64,000 nt of DNA from CALLVF01 sp964632205 (GTDB lineage: Bacteria > Patescibacteriota > Microgenomatia > UBA1406 > GWC2-37-13), in assembly GCA_964632205.1 (NCBI GenBank), contig CAZWBE010000002.1, forward strand, positions 1-64,000. Reading direction: 5' to 3'. The notes beneath the pieces are model-generated. The model was not told the DNA's origin. It saw only the letters and a list, made by a program, of their open reading frames with translations, and searched no databases. Position numbers and translations under genes: made by a program. Shown in pieces: positions 34,625 to 43,938 of this stretch; within the stretch, counting starts at the first letter, position 1, and each line of letters begins with the position of its first letter.

Positions 34625-35251
34625 ATGTTAACTATTGGGGAAATTCTTCAAAAAAAAAGATTGGAAAAAGGTTTAAAGTTAAATGACATAGAAAAAAAAA
34701 TTAAAGTAAGAGAAAAATATCTACAAGCAATTGAAAAAAATGATTGGAATTTTTTTTCTTCAAAGGTTTATATTGTTGGGGTATTAAGACAGTATGCCCG
34801 TCTTTTAGGATTAAGCGAGGAAAAAGTTTTAGCTATTTTTAGAAGAGATTATGAGAAAAAGGAAGATATTCGTTTTAAAAGAAGAGTGGCTTCCGGTTAT
34901 CTTACTCCGGAGACAAAAAGGGTTATTTCAATAGGGCTGGCGATTTTTTTTATTTTTATTTTTATTTATTTTGGTTTTCAGCTGAAAAATTATTTTTCAC
35001 CACCAAAGCTTATTTTACTTGCGCCTAAAACAGAAAATTTTAAGGGAGAGGATAAAATAAAAATTGTTGGTAAAACAGAAAAAGATACCATGGTGACAAT
35101 TTTTGGGGAACGGATTTATCAAAATCAAGAAGGCATATTTGAATATCAGCTGCCGCTTTATCCCGGGAAAAATGAATTGGTAATTGAGTTAATAGGCGCC
35201 AATGGCAAAAAAACCACTTTTCGTAAAAATTTCTATAAATCTTTCAAGTAA
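34625..35251 (+). CDS. RodZ-like membrane protein with N-terminal HTH
   Basis: The 208-residue protein begins with a cytoplasmic helix-turn-helix of the RodZ/HTH_25 type (TIGEILQKKRLEKGLKLNDI, 3-22, to about 85), has one membrane helix (about 98-120), and ends in a small periplasmic domain of about 75 residues (PKLILLAPKTENF onward). RodZ links MreB filaments to the cell wall in rod-shaped bacteria. No mreB is in the window. The 3' end overlaps the convergent radA by 8 bp. Confidence 0.8.
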   Translation: MLTIGEILQKKRLEKGLKLNDIEKKIKVREKYLQAIEKNDWNFFSSKVYIVGVLRQYARLLGLSEEKVLAIFRRDYEKKEDIRFKRRVASGYLTPETKRVISIGLAIFFIFIFIYFGFQLKNYFSPPKLILLAPKTENFKGEDKIKIVGKTEKDTMVTIFGERIYQNQEGIFEYQLPLYPGKNELVIELIGANGKKTTFRKNFYKSFK

Positions 35252-36533
35252 AAATATTTTTAAGGAGCCTTATTTTTTCAATATTAGCAGAGGAGAATAT
35301 TTTTTTAAAACCAAGCCGTTTAGCTTCTTTAATAATTTTTTCCTCAAAATATACTTGACGAACTTCACCCAATAAGCTAACTTCGCCGATGAAAACGGAA
35401 TTGGCAGGAGTGGGTAGGTTTTTAAAAGAAGAGATCAAAGAAGCAATTAATCCCAAATCAGACGCGGGGGATTTAATACTTACTCCACCGATGACATTAA
35501 CATAGACATCATATTTTTCAATTGGCAAATAGAGCTGTTTTTTGGTAACAGCAAGAAGAAGAAGGACTTTATTATAATCAAGACCGGCGACTACGCGACG
35601 AGGAAAAGCTAATTGAGTTGGAGCAACGAGGGTTTGTATTTCAAAAAAAAGGGGGCGTTTGCCTTCAATGACGCCAACAATTGCCTTTCCGGGAATAGCA
35701 CTTTCTCTTTTATCGATAAATACTAACGGATTATTAACTTCTTCTAATCCACTATTGCTCATTTGGAAGATACCAATTTCATCGGTGGGTCCAAAACGGT
35801 TTTTAATGACACGAAGAATTCTAAAATGGGAGATTTTTTCTCCTTCAAAATTTATAACACAATCGACCATATGTTCAAGAGTTTTTGGACCGGCAATCTC
35901 TCCTTCTTTAGTAATGTGGCCAACCAAAATAAGAGGTAATTTTTGTTTTTTAGCAAAGGCAATAAGTTTTACCGCCACTTCTTTTAGCTGACTAACTGAA
36001 CCGGCTGGTCCCTCAATATCTTTTGAATAAATTGTCTGAATGGAGTCAATTATCAGTACCTCAATGTTATCTTTCAATTTCTCTACTCCCTCAATAATTC
36101 CTTCCACTTGAAGTGTCTCCGAAATGAAAAAGTTATCAATTTTGATATTTAATCTTTCTGATCTTGTTTTTACTTGTTCGGCTGATTCTTCGCCGGCGAT
36201 ATAAAGAACTTTTTTTTGTTGGAGAGATTGCAATATTAAAGTTGATTTACCCACCCCTGGTTCGCCGGTTAAAAGGATGATTTCCCCGGGAATCAGGCCG
36301 CCACCCAATACTCTGTCAAACTCAAAAAAACCAGTTTTTATCCTTTGACCAATATTTGTTTTTATTTGTGATAAGGGGAAAACTGTTAGTTTTTTAACCG
36401 GCCTTTTTTTGTTGGCGGTTTCTTGAAGAGAATCAGGTTGTTCTTTCAAACTACCCCATTGAAAGCAATTGGGGCAGCGTCCAAGCCAAGAGGCAGAACC
36501 ATAGCCGCAGTTATCGCAGATGTAAAAAGACAT
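35244..36533 (-). CDS. radA: DNA repair protein RadA (Sms)
   Basis: The 429-residue protein has the N-terminal zinc finger (C6, C9, C20, C23), the Walker A motif GEPGVGKSTL near 90, a VLIIDSIQTI Walker B-type strand, the RadA-specific KNRFG motif (VIKNRFGPTDEIGIFQM), and a Lon-like C-terminal domain. RadA promotes branch migration during homologous recombination. A Shine-Dalgarno-like AAAGGGAAAG lies just upstream of the start. Confidence 0.96.
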   Translation of the reverse strand: MSFYICDNCGYGSASWLGRCPNCFQWGSLKEQPDSLQETANKKRPVKKLTVFPLSQIKTNIGQRIKTGFFEFDRVLGGGLIPGEIILLTGEPGVGKSTLILQSLQQKKVLYIAGEESAEQVKTRSERLNIKIDNFFISETLQVEGIIEGVEKLKDNIEVLIIDSIQTIYSKDIEGPAGSVSQLKEVAVKLIAFAKKQKLPLILVGHITKEGEIAGPKTLEHMVDCVINFEGEKISHFRILRVIKNRFGPTDEIGIFQMSNSGLEEVNNPLVFIDKRESAIPGKAIVGVIEGKRPLFFEIQTLVAPTQLAFPRRVVAGLDYNKVLLLLAVTKKQLYLPIEKYDVYVNVIGGVSIKSPASDLGLIASLISSFKNLPTPANSVFIGEVSLLGEVRQVYFEEKIIKEAKRLGFKKIFSSANIEKIRLLKNIFT

Positions 36534-36606
36534 GCTTTCCCTTTTATTTGTTAAGTTGTTTAATTAATAATTATAATTGAAATCTTTTACTCAATAATGG
36601 AGATTT

Positions 36607-38310
36607 TTACATTTTTTCCACTGTTTTTATTCCCAATAAATATAACCCCTTTTTAATAATTAATCCAGTTGCTTTGGTGATTGCTAAACGTAGACTGCGT
36701 GTTGGTTCGGGGGTTTTTAAAATTGAATATTTTTGATAAAAAAGATTGAATTTTTGAGCTAAGTCATATAAATAATTAGCTATATAATTGGGAGCTAAAT
36801 TTTTAGCTGCTTGTTCAACAACTTCAGGAAATCGGGTTAATAACTTTAATATTAAAACTTCTTCCAACTCCATTTTAGATTCGATTGATGCAAAATCTTG
36901 TATTTTAATTTTTTTATTTTGATTTTTTTTCAAGACGCTTTGGCAGCGAACATAGGTATAAAGCAGATATGGGCCAGAGTTGCCTTCCAGAGAAATAGAC
37001 TCATTGAAATCAAAAGCAATAGGACTTTTAACGCTATTTTTGAGTAAAGAATATTTTACCGCCGCTATTGCCAAAGCTTCCGCGATATTTTCTTCAGATT
37101 TAAAACGTTCTTTTATTTTTATTTTTGCTTCATCAATTAACCAGTTTGCCTCAATAATGTTTCCCTCTCGGGAAGACATTTTTCCTCTTTTTAACTTAAC
37201 CCATTCGTAGGCTAAATGATATTGCTTGTTTTGATATTTTTTTGGGTTAAGAAGTTCTTCCACTTTAAAAGTAACCTTAAAAAAACTTGTTTGCTCTGGT
37301 GTGACAACATGAATACATTTATCAATTTCACCAAAATCACCGAATTCTTTTTCGGCTAAAGCCAACTCTTTTCCTTCATAAGTAGGAAAACCCAATGAGT
37401 TAATGAAAACTCTGGTGTCCAATCCATATTTTTTTCCGTTAAAGACAATGGCTCCTTGACTTTTCTCCAAGATTCCCTTATTAAGTAATTCTTGGCAGAT
37501 ATCAATAGCTCTTTTTGCCATTTGGCTTTCAAAATAGAACTGATCAAAGCGAGTGTCGAGTCGGTTATAGATCAGGTCAAAATAATCTAAACTCCATTGT
37601 CTTGTTTCTTGCCAAAGAGAAAGAATCTTTGGATCTTGCTCATAAATCATTTTATTGACCACCAATATTTCTTCTCTGGTTTTTTTATCTTCTTCATATA
37701 ATTTATTTCCTAGGGTATAGGCTTTTCCTATAAATTCAATTTTGTCTTTTAATGTCTTTAAATTTTTAATTTTTGTTTTTTGATCTTGGATTGCATAAAG
37801 ACATTTGGCGATATGTAATCCGACATCTCCTTGATAATTAACCCGCAATACTTTATTGCCAAGTATGTCAAAAACTCTTGCTAATGATTCGCCGATTGAA
37901 ATATTGCGCAAGTGACCAATGTGAAACAATTTATGAGTATTAGGTTGGGCAAACTCAATCATGATTTTTTTTGCTGGGCCAAAATGAATTTGAGGAAAGA
38001 CAATTTTACCTTCGATAATTTTTTTAAGTTCTGATAATAAAAATTCTTTCGATAACCAAAAGTTTATAAATCCTGGTTCAATTACCTCAATTCTTTCAAT
38101 CATTTTCTCTTTAGGAAATTTTTTAGCAACATCTTTTGCTAACTGAAAAGGAAGTTTTTTTATTTCTTTAGCAAGTTGAAGAGCGATATTCGTCGCATAA
38201 TCGCCAAATTCGGGATTGGTAGGGTGTTCTAATTCTATGTTAATATTATTTTTAATATAAAAATACTCAATGGTCTTTTTTAATTTTTCAATAATTTTTT
38301 GCTTTATCAT
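36607..38310 (-). CDS. argS: Arginyl-tRNA synthetase
   Basis: The 567-residue class I synthetase has an N-terminal domain specific for ArgRS (1-110), the HIGH motif in HKLFHIGHLRNIS near 125-140, the KMSS motif in KRGKMSSREGN near 375, and the C-terminal helical anticodon-binding domain with NLAPNYIANYLYDLAQKFN. Two lysine-rich low-complexity inserts are present (near 170-190 and near 460-475) and resemble A-rich micro-repeats found between genes here. It lies 9 bp from the DUF763 gene. Confidence 0.95.
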   Translation of the reverse strand: MIKQKIIEKLKKTIEYFYIKNNINIELEHPTNPEFGDYATNIALQLAKEIKKLPFQLAKDVAKKFPKEKMIERIEVIEPGFINFWLSKEFLLSELKKIIEGKIVFPQIHFGPAKKIMIEFAQPNTHKLFHIGHLRNISIGESLARVFDILGNKVLRVNYQGDVGLHIAKCLYAIQDQKTKIKNLKTLKDKIEFIGKAYTLGNKLYEEDKKTREEILVVNKMIYEQDPKILSLWQETRQWSLDYFDLIYNRLDTRFDQFYFESQMAKRAIDICQELLNKGILEKSQGAIVFNGKKYGLDTRVFINSLGFPTYEGKELALAEKEFGDFGEIDKCIHVVTPEQTSFFKVTFKVEELLNPKKYQNKQYHLAYEWVKLKRGKMSSREGNIIEANWLIDEAKIKIKERFKSEENIAEALAIAAVKYSLLKNSVKSPIAFDFNESISLEGNSGPYLLYTYVRCQSVLKKNQNKKIKIQDFASIESKMELEEVLILKLLTRFPEVVEQAAKNLAPNYIANYLYDLAQKFNLFYQKYSILKTPEPTRSLRLAITKATGLIIKKGLYLLGIKTVEKM

Positions 38311-38319
38311 TGGTTTATA

Positions 38320-39441
38320 TCATAACATAAATAAGGATTGATTTCTTTTTAAAAGTTTCTCTTTGTCAAAATATCCTAAATTTGATTTTTTAATAGCTTT
38401 CTCAATTACAGCTATAGTTTGATCATAGGTTTTTCTATCAACAGGATAAGGAATTCCATCTTTGCCGCCAAAGGCAAACGTATAACGGACAGGATCTTCA
38501 TAAGAGGGAGAAGCACCGAAAATTAACTCTGAGATGAGGCTAAGGGCACGGATGGTTTTTGGTCCAACACCTTCGGTCATTAATATGTCTTCAAAACTTT
38601 GTCTTTGTTTTTCAACAATATTATTAAGAGCTTTTTCTAATCTTTTGTTCTGAAAAAAGTTTGCCTGGTTTAAGAAATGATGATTGTGAAAATCTTTATC
38701 TGAAAGGTTAACTAATGTTAGTTGATGACAGTCTTTTTTAAACCTTTTGATTTCGCAAAATAAATCTTTTTTATGGTTGACAAGTTGAATTATTCCTTCT
38801 CGATTGGGAAGACTCTTTTTAGCGGTTAAGTTTAAAACTTGAGAGAGAGTAATTTCGCTATGGATAGCGCTGTGAGGTTCAATAGTTAAGTCCAGAATCT
38901 TTTGGGAATACCAATGATAACGGCGGGCTTTTTGAATATTTGTGTTCATGCCTTGCTGAATCACCGCCCAACTACCTGATTTTGTAAAAATAAAATTATG
39001 ATGATATATCTGGAAGCCGTCTTGAATAAGGGCAGAATCAACTTTTGCCGTTAATTTTGAAAGATAACAATATTTCTTTAATTGTGTTGGGTTGAGGTTA
39101 ATTTTTTCAGCCCAAAATAATATTTCTTCAGGAGTTTTTCTGGAAGTTTTCCCTTTTCCACCAGTAATAAATACTCCCAGATCGGATTCTAATCCTTTAA
39201 GAGCTTCTTTTATTGCGGCCATAGTAGTTGTTGTCAGTCCGGAAGCATTCCAATCAAAGGCAAGAAGGGAACCTAATGCTTGAAACCAAACTGGGTCAGA
39301 AATTCTTTTCAAAAACTCGTCATTTCCGAAATATTCAATTATAGAAACAACGATTGTTTTACTCAGTTTAACCATTCGTTCAAAAAGCCAAGAAGGACAG
39401 CGACCATAATCAAGAGTGAAAGTAGCGACAGCTCGATGCAT
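38320..39441 (-). CDS. DUF763 domain-containing protein
   Basis: The 373-residue protein has the DUF763 features: LDYGRCPSWLFERMVKL near 10-26, DPVWFQALGSLLAFDWNASG near 48-67, and a GGKGKTSRKTPEEI block near 97-110. The family is found mainly in archaea and thermophilic bacteria and has no proven function. A helix-hairpin-helix-like stretch near 285-300 (LMTEGVGPKTIRALSLI) suggests nucleic-acid contact. It lies 9 bp from argS on the same strand, so the two may be cotranscribed. Confidence 0.85.
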   Translation of the reverse strand: MHRAVATFTLDYGRCPSWLFERMVKLSKTIVVSIIEYFGNDEFLKRISDPVWFQALGSLLAFDWNASGLTTTTMAAIKEALKGLESDLGVFITGGKGKTSRKTPEEILFWAEKINLNPTQLKKYCYLSKLTAKVDSALIQDGFQIYHHNFIFTKSGSWAVIQQGMNTNIQKARRYHWYSQKILDLTIEPHSAIHSEITLSQVLNLTAKKSLPNREGIIQLVNHKKDLFCEIKRFKKDCHQLTLVNLSDKDFHNHHFLNQANFFQNKRLEKALNNIVEKQRQSFEDILMTEGVGPKTIRALSLISELIFGASPSYEDPVRYTFAFGGKDGIPYPVDRKTYDQTIAVIEKAIKKSNLGYFDKEKLLKRNQSLFML

Positions 39442-39542
39442 AAATTAAAATTAATAGGTAATTTAACTAGGAAAGAATTAGATGTTAAAATTTTAATAAT
39501 TGCTAATTGAATTATCAAATTGGATGAAATAAAATAAATAAT

Positions 39543-40427
39543 ATGAAGGGAAAATTAATTTTGATTGCGATATTAGTAATTTTGTTCACCATTTTTATTT
39601 TAATTCGTTTTTTTATTCTTGATCAACAAAACGTTTATGGAAAAGTAGAAATTATTTCCTCACCAACAGCGACAGTTTTTATTGATAATATCGCTGTTGG
39701 TAAGACACCATTCGAAAGCAAGTACAAGGTAGGGGAGTATCTTATTAAATTAATTCCCGAAGGGACGGCTACAGAAGCGGCTTCCTGGTCTGGGAAAATA
39801 AGAATTTATAAAAACGCTAAGACTTATGTAAATCGAGAATTAGGCTCTTCCGATATTACTTCGGCTGGTGAAATTTTTACGACGACTAAAATGGAAAAAC
39901 GACAAAAAAGCCCGGATTATGGTGAGATTTACGTTGAAACAGAACCGCCAGGAGCACTTATCACTCTTGATAATGATGAGAAAGGGGTGGCTCCCCTTAT
40001 TATGGAAAATGTTTTAAGGGGAACGCATGAGCTTTCTGTCTTTATACCAGGGTTTTTTAGAAGAACGCAGAAAATCCATGTCGAACCCGGTTATCGAGTT
40101 AATGCCTATTTTAAATTAGCCATTGATGAAAAACAAAAAATAGCAACACCAACACCAGCGGTAGGTAAGGAAGCCACATCAAGCGCTGAAACTTTAAAAA
40201 ACTATGTTCTTATCAAAGACACCCCCCAAGGTTGGTTGCGAGTACGCGTAGATGCATCGATTGAAGCCTCAGAAGCAGCTAAAGTTAAACCCGGACAAAA
40301 ATATGAATTATTAGATGAAAAAGCGGGTTGGTATAAAATCAAATTTAATGGAAATGAAGAGGGATTAGTTTCAGGAAGTTTTGATGAGGGGTGGGTTTCG
40401 GCACAATATGCCACCAAAGAAAAATAA
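39543..40427 (+). CDS. Membrane-anchored PEGA and SH3 domain protein
   Basis: The 294-residue protein has an N-terminal membrane helix (5-27), two PEGA domains (around 33-105 and 125-200, each with a PTATVFIDN or PPGALITLDN start and KTPFESKYKVG-type turn), and a C-terminal bacterial SH3-like domain (about 215-290; GWLRVRVDASIEASEAAKV, then GWYKIKF and EGWVSAQY). PEGA and SH3 domains bind wall or surface components, so the product is likely anchored in the membrane and facing the wall. A TAAAAT box ends 7 nt before the ATG. Confidence 0.82.
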   Translation: MKGKLILIAILVILFTIFILIRFFILDQQNVYGKVEIISSPTATVFIDNIAVGKTPFESKYKVGEYLIKLIPEGTATEAASWSGKIRIYKNAKTYVNRELGSSDITSAGEIFTTTKMEKRQKSPDYGEIYVETEPPGALITLDNDEKGVAPLIMENVLRGTHELSVFIPGFFRRTQKIHVEPGYRVNAYFKLAIDEKQKIATPTPAVGKEATSSAETLKNYVLIKDTPQGWLRVRVDASIEASEAAKVKPGQKYELLDEKAGWYKIKFNGNEEGLVSGSFDEGWVSAQYATKEK

Positions 40428-40447
40428 AGATCAAAATATCTTTTCTT

Positions 40448-41566
40448 CTATTTTTTACTTTTCCAGATAACTTTATTATAAAGAATATAAGAATACGGGA
40501 TAATTATAAGAGTTATTATTAAGATTTTATACAGATACCAAAGCTTTTTACCAAAAATATTTACTAAAGTTTGCATTCCGATACTTTGAATAATAATTGA
40601 ACCCGACGAGACGAGATTGAATTTTAAAAATCCAACAAAAAAGTTTCTGCTTGATCTTTCTATCTTTTTATAAGAAAAACTCCAAAAATTATTAAGTAAA
40701 AAATTTGAGATGATGGCTATTTCAGTACTAACAACAGTTACTAAGAAGACTGGTTGATGAAGTTTTTGTATTCCTATATAAGAGATTCCAAAGTCAATCA
40801 TAAAACCAACAATTCCTACAATAACAAATTTAATAAATGAGGAGTTAAATAAAATATAAAGAAAAATTTGAGTTATATATTGTGTGGCGTTTATTTTTGA
40901 TTTACCCCAACCTCTTTCTTTAAAATGGATTGGGATTTCACTAATTTTAGCATGACTTTTTAAAGCGAAATCCAAAAGAGCAATTTGAAAAACATAACCG
41001 GAATAGTTTTTAATATGATTAAAGCTTTTTTTGACAAGCCATGATTTAATAGCTCGGTAGCCGGAAGTCCAGTCAGTGATAGAGAGTTTCATAAATCCTA
41101 ATCGGAGTATATAGTTGCCGATGATGGAAAAAATCTTACGATGTATAGCCCATTTCTTTGGAATAGAGCCACTTGAGATATAGCGTGAACCAATGACAAA
41201 ATCAGCTCCTTCTTCTATTTTTTTTAAGAAAATTGGGATTTGTCTTGGTTCATGAGACAAATCAGCGTCCATCTCAAAGAAAAGATAGGGATTAATTTTA
41301 TAAACAGCAAAATTAAAACCTTCGCAGTAAGCCTTTCCTAGGCCTTCTTTTTTTGTTTCCACTAAGTGCATTCGAGGATATTTTTTCATTAGGTTCAACA
41401 CGATTTTTTTAGTGCCGTCACTTGATTGGCTGTCGACAATAATTAAGTGAATTTCCCATTTTTTTAAAATTTCTTCTTTTTTAATCTCCTTAAAAATTTG
41501 AGGAATAAGTTTTTCAATATTTTTTGCTTCATTATAAGTTGGTAGAATAATAGCTACTTTTCTCAT
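40448..41566 (-). CDS. Glycosyltransferase family 2 (polyprenyl-phosphate mannosyltransferase-like) fused to GtrA domain
   Basis: The N-terminal 240 residues form a GT-A fold (VAIILPTYNEAKNIEKLI, IIVDSQSSDGT, DADLSHEP as the metal-binding DxD-type motif), as in dolichol/polyprenyl-phosphate mannosyltransferases. The C-terminal 120 residues match the GtrA flippase-like domain with four helices (FIKFVIVGIVGFMIDFGISY; NFLLNNFWSF). The fusion would make and flip a lipid-linked sugar for surface glycans. Its start overlaps the stop of the uxs gene by 4 bp, making it the last gene of the ugd-uxs-GT operon. Confidence 0.88.
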   Translation of the reverse strand: MRKVAIILPTYNEAKNIEKLIPQIFKEIKKEEILKKWEIHLIIVDSQSSDGTKKIVLNLMKKYPRMHLVETKKEGLGKAYCEGFNFAVYKINPYLFFEMDADLSHEPRQIPIFLKKIEEGADFVIGSRYISSGSIPKKWAIHRKIFSIIGNYILRLGFMKLSITDWTSGYRAIKSWLVKKSFNHIKNYSGYVFQIALLDFALKSHAKISEIPIHFKERGWGKSKINATQYITQIFLYILFNSSFIKFVIVGIVGFMIDFGISYIGIQKLHQPVFLVTVVSTEIAIISNFLLNNFWSFSYKKIERSSRNFFVGFLKFNLVSSGSIIIQSIGMQTLVNIFGKKLWYLYKILIITLIIIPYSYILYNKVIWKSKK

Positions 41567-42519
41567 AAAGTTGTTTTTTTAAAATAGTTAATAGTTATTT
41601 TTAAACCTTCTTCAAGCGGTGTATTCGGTGACCAATTTAAAAGTTTTTGTGCTTTAGCAATATCAGGTCTTCTTTTTACCGGATCATCTTCAGGTAATTT
41701 TTCACTAAAAACAATTTCACTTTTTGATTGAGTAATCTTTTTAACTAGTTGAGCGTATTCTAAGACACTACGTTCTTCTGATGCACCAAGATTAACGACT
41801 TCACCTTTAGTTTTTGGATAGTTCATAAGACGAATTAACCCCTCAATCATATCATTAATAAAACAGAGAGAACGGGTTTGTTGACCATCTCCATAAATAG
41901 TTATTGGTTTATTAGTAATGGCGCTGATAATAAAATTAACAATCATTCTTTTATCCTCTTTTCGCATCATTGGGCCATAAGTGTTAAAAATTCTCGCGAT
42001 ACGGGCATCAAGATCGTATTTGCGCCAAAAATAGGCCGTTAAAGTTTCACCAAACCTTTTTGCTTCATCATAAACGGAGCGAGGCCCAATCGGAGAAACG
42101 TTACCAAAATAAGTTTCTCTTTGAGGATGCTCTAAAGGATTTCCATAAACTTCTGAGCTTGAGGCAAAAAGAAATTTAGCTTGGTTTTTTTTCGCTAATT
42201 TTAAAAGATTAAGGGTTCCTAACGTGTTAACTAACATTGTTTCTAGTGGTAGTTGATGGTAGCTGATTTTACTATGATGGTTGGGTGAGGCGGGAGAGGC
42301 TAGATGGAAGACTGCGCCGATTTTTATCTTTGGTTCAAATGGTTTAATAACATCATGTTTAATAAAAGAAAAATTTTTATTTTTAAGAAGATCTTTTATA
42401 TTATTTATTGAACCAGTTATTAGATTATCAACACAAATGACCTGATGATTTTCTTTAATTAATCTTTGACAAAGATGAGAACCGATAAATCCTGCCCCGC
42501 CGGCAACAAGAATATTCAT
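41563..42519 (-). CDS. UDP-glucuronate decarboxylase (UDP-xylose synthase)
   Basis: The 318-residue short-chain dehydrogenase has the NAD-binding GGAGFIGSH (7-15) and the catalytic Y150-K154 pair in SVYDEAKRFGE, the form that marks UDP-glucuronate decarboxylases among extended SDRs. It converts UDP-glucuronate to UDP-xylose with release of CO2. Its start overlaps ugd by 4 bp; ugd makes its substrate, which supports the call. The GtrA-GT2 gene follows, again with 4-bp overlap. Confidence 0.85.
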   Translation of the reverse strand: MNILVAGGAGFIGSHLCQRLIKENHQVICVDNLITGSINNIKDLLKNKNFSFIKHDVIKPFEPKIKIGAVFHLASPASPNHHSKISYHQLPLETMLVNTLGTLNLLKLAKKNQAKFLFASSSEVYGNPLEHPQRETYFGNVSPIGPRSVYDEAKRFGETLTAYFWRKYDLDARIARIFNTYGPMMRKEDKRMIVNFIISAITNKPITIYGDGQQTRSLCFINDMIEGLIRLMNYPKTKGEVVNLGASEERSVLEYAQLVKKITQSKSEIVFSEKLPEDDPVKRRPDIAKAQKLLNWSPNTPLEEGLKITINYFKKTTL

Positions 42520-43820
42520 AATGATTTACGTCCAATCGAGTAATACTTAAATTGCAATTTTTTCATTGTTTCTGGAGAGTAGATGTTTCTTCCATCAAAG
42601 ATAAAAGGATGTTTCATTAATCTTTTTACTTTATCTAAATCAATTTGTTTAAATTCATTCCATTCAGTGGTGATTATTAGAGCGTTAACATTTTTAATAC
42701 AATTATATGGATTAGAGTAATATTTAATTTTTTCGCGGTAAAGTTTTTTAACATTGTTTATGGCGATTGGATCATAAACTGACAAAGAGAATTTATATTG
42801 AAGAAGTTTATCAATGAAGAAGAGAGAAGGGGCGAAGCGGATATCGTCAGTTCCTGGCTTAAAAGTCAATCCCCAAATGGCCAATTTTTTCCCCGGAGCG
42901 TGTTTTAATATTTTGTTAATAAAATTTTCCTTTACTAATTGATTAATAATATCTACTTCTTCAAAAAAACTAGCATTTATTCCTAAAGATTGACCGATTT
43001 TGATCAAAGCTTTGATATCTTTTGGTAAGCAACTGCCTCCGTAACCAAGTCCAGGATTCATAAATACTCGACCAATTCTTTTATCAAGACCAACCGCATC
43101 CAAAACCGCTTCAACATCAGCGCCTGTTTTTTCACAATAAAAAGATATTAAATTGGCAAAAGAAATTTTAGTAGCTAGCATCGCATTAGCCGCGTATTTA
43201 ATTAATTCGGCCGAAGCTAAATCAGTAATCACCCTTTTTCCACTGATGGGTTCATGTAATTTTAATAAAAGATCAATTGCTTTCTTAGATTCAGAACCAA
43301 TAACAACCCGATCGGGGTTTAAAGTGTCATATAGGGCTGTTCCCTCACGCAAAAATTCAGGGCAAGAAGCAACTGCAACAGGGGTATTTTTTGGTTTATG
43401 TTTTTCTAAGATTTTTTCAATTTTTTTATTGGTGCCAACAGGAACAGTGCTTTTACAAGAGATAACGGTTAAGTTTTTTTTGTTATTAGGTAAAGTTTCG
43501 GCAATCTTTCGAGCCACATTGAAAACGGCGGAGAGATCAGCTTCGCCGTTATTTTTTGGCGGTGTTCCCACGCTGATGAAAACTATTTCTGAGGATGCAA
43601 TTGGCTCTTTATAGCTTAAGGTAAAATTAAGACGACCGGCTTTTAAATTTTTTTTAAGCAGTTCCTCTAATCCTGGTTCATAGATTATTGGATCACCTTT
43701 TTTTAATCTGTCAATTTTTTCTTGCGTGTGGCCAATAACCCAAACTGTGTTGCCAAAGTCAGCAAAGACACAAGCACTAACTAACCCAACATAACCGTGA
43801 CCGATAAAAGTAATTGTCAT
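42516..43820 (-). CDS. ugd: UDP-glucose 6-dehydrogenase
   Basis: The 434-residue protein has the N-terminal NAD site (IGHGYVGLVSACVFADFG, 6-23), ISCKSTVPVGT and the catalytic cysteine C264 in GLGYGGSCLPKDIKAL, followed by a C-terminal UDP-binding domain (WGLTFKPGTDDIRFAPS). It oxidises UDP-glucose to UDP-glucuronate, using two NAD+. It starts the ugd-uxs-GT2 operon. A TAAAAT box lies 8 nt upstream of the start codon. Confidence 0.95.
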   Translation of the reverse strand: MTITFIGHGYVGLVSACVFADFGNTVWVIGHTQEKIDRLKKGDPIIYEPGLEELLKKNLKAGRLNFTLSYKEPIASSEIVFISVGTPPKNNGEADLSAVFNVARKIAETLPNNKKNLTVISCKSTVPVGTNKKIEKILEKHKPKNTPVAVASCPEFLREGTALYDTLNPDRVVIGSESKKAIDLLLKLHEPISGKRVITDLASAELIKYAANAMLATKISFANLISFYCEKTGADVEAVLDAVGLDKRIGRVFMNPGLGYGGSCLPKDIKALIKIGQSLGINASFFEEVDIINQLVKENFINKILKHAPGKKLAIWGLTFKPGTDDIRFAPSLFFIDKLLQYKFSLSVYDPIAINNVKKLYREKIKYYSNPYNCIKNVNALIITTEWNEFKQIDLDKVKRLMKHPFIFDGRNIYSPETMKKLQFKYYSIGRKSL

Positions 43821-43938
43821 AGGGTTTTATTTTAAATTGTTGGTTTTTAATTTGCAAACAATTTTTGAGAATTATTTTTTTAATATTCAAATAAAGAAAA
43901 TTAATCTCTGCCTATTAATTGATTAAAAGCTTAAAAGC

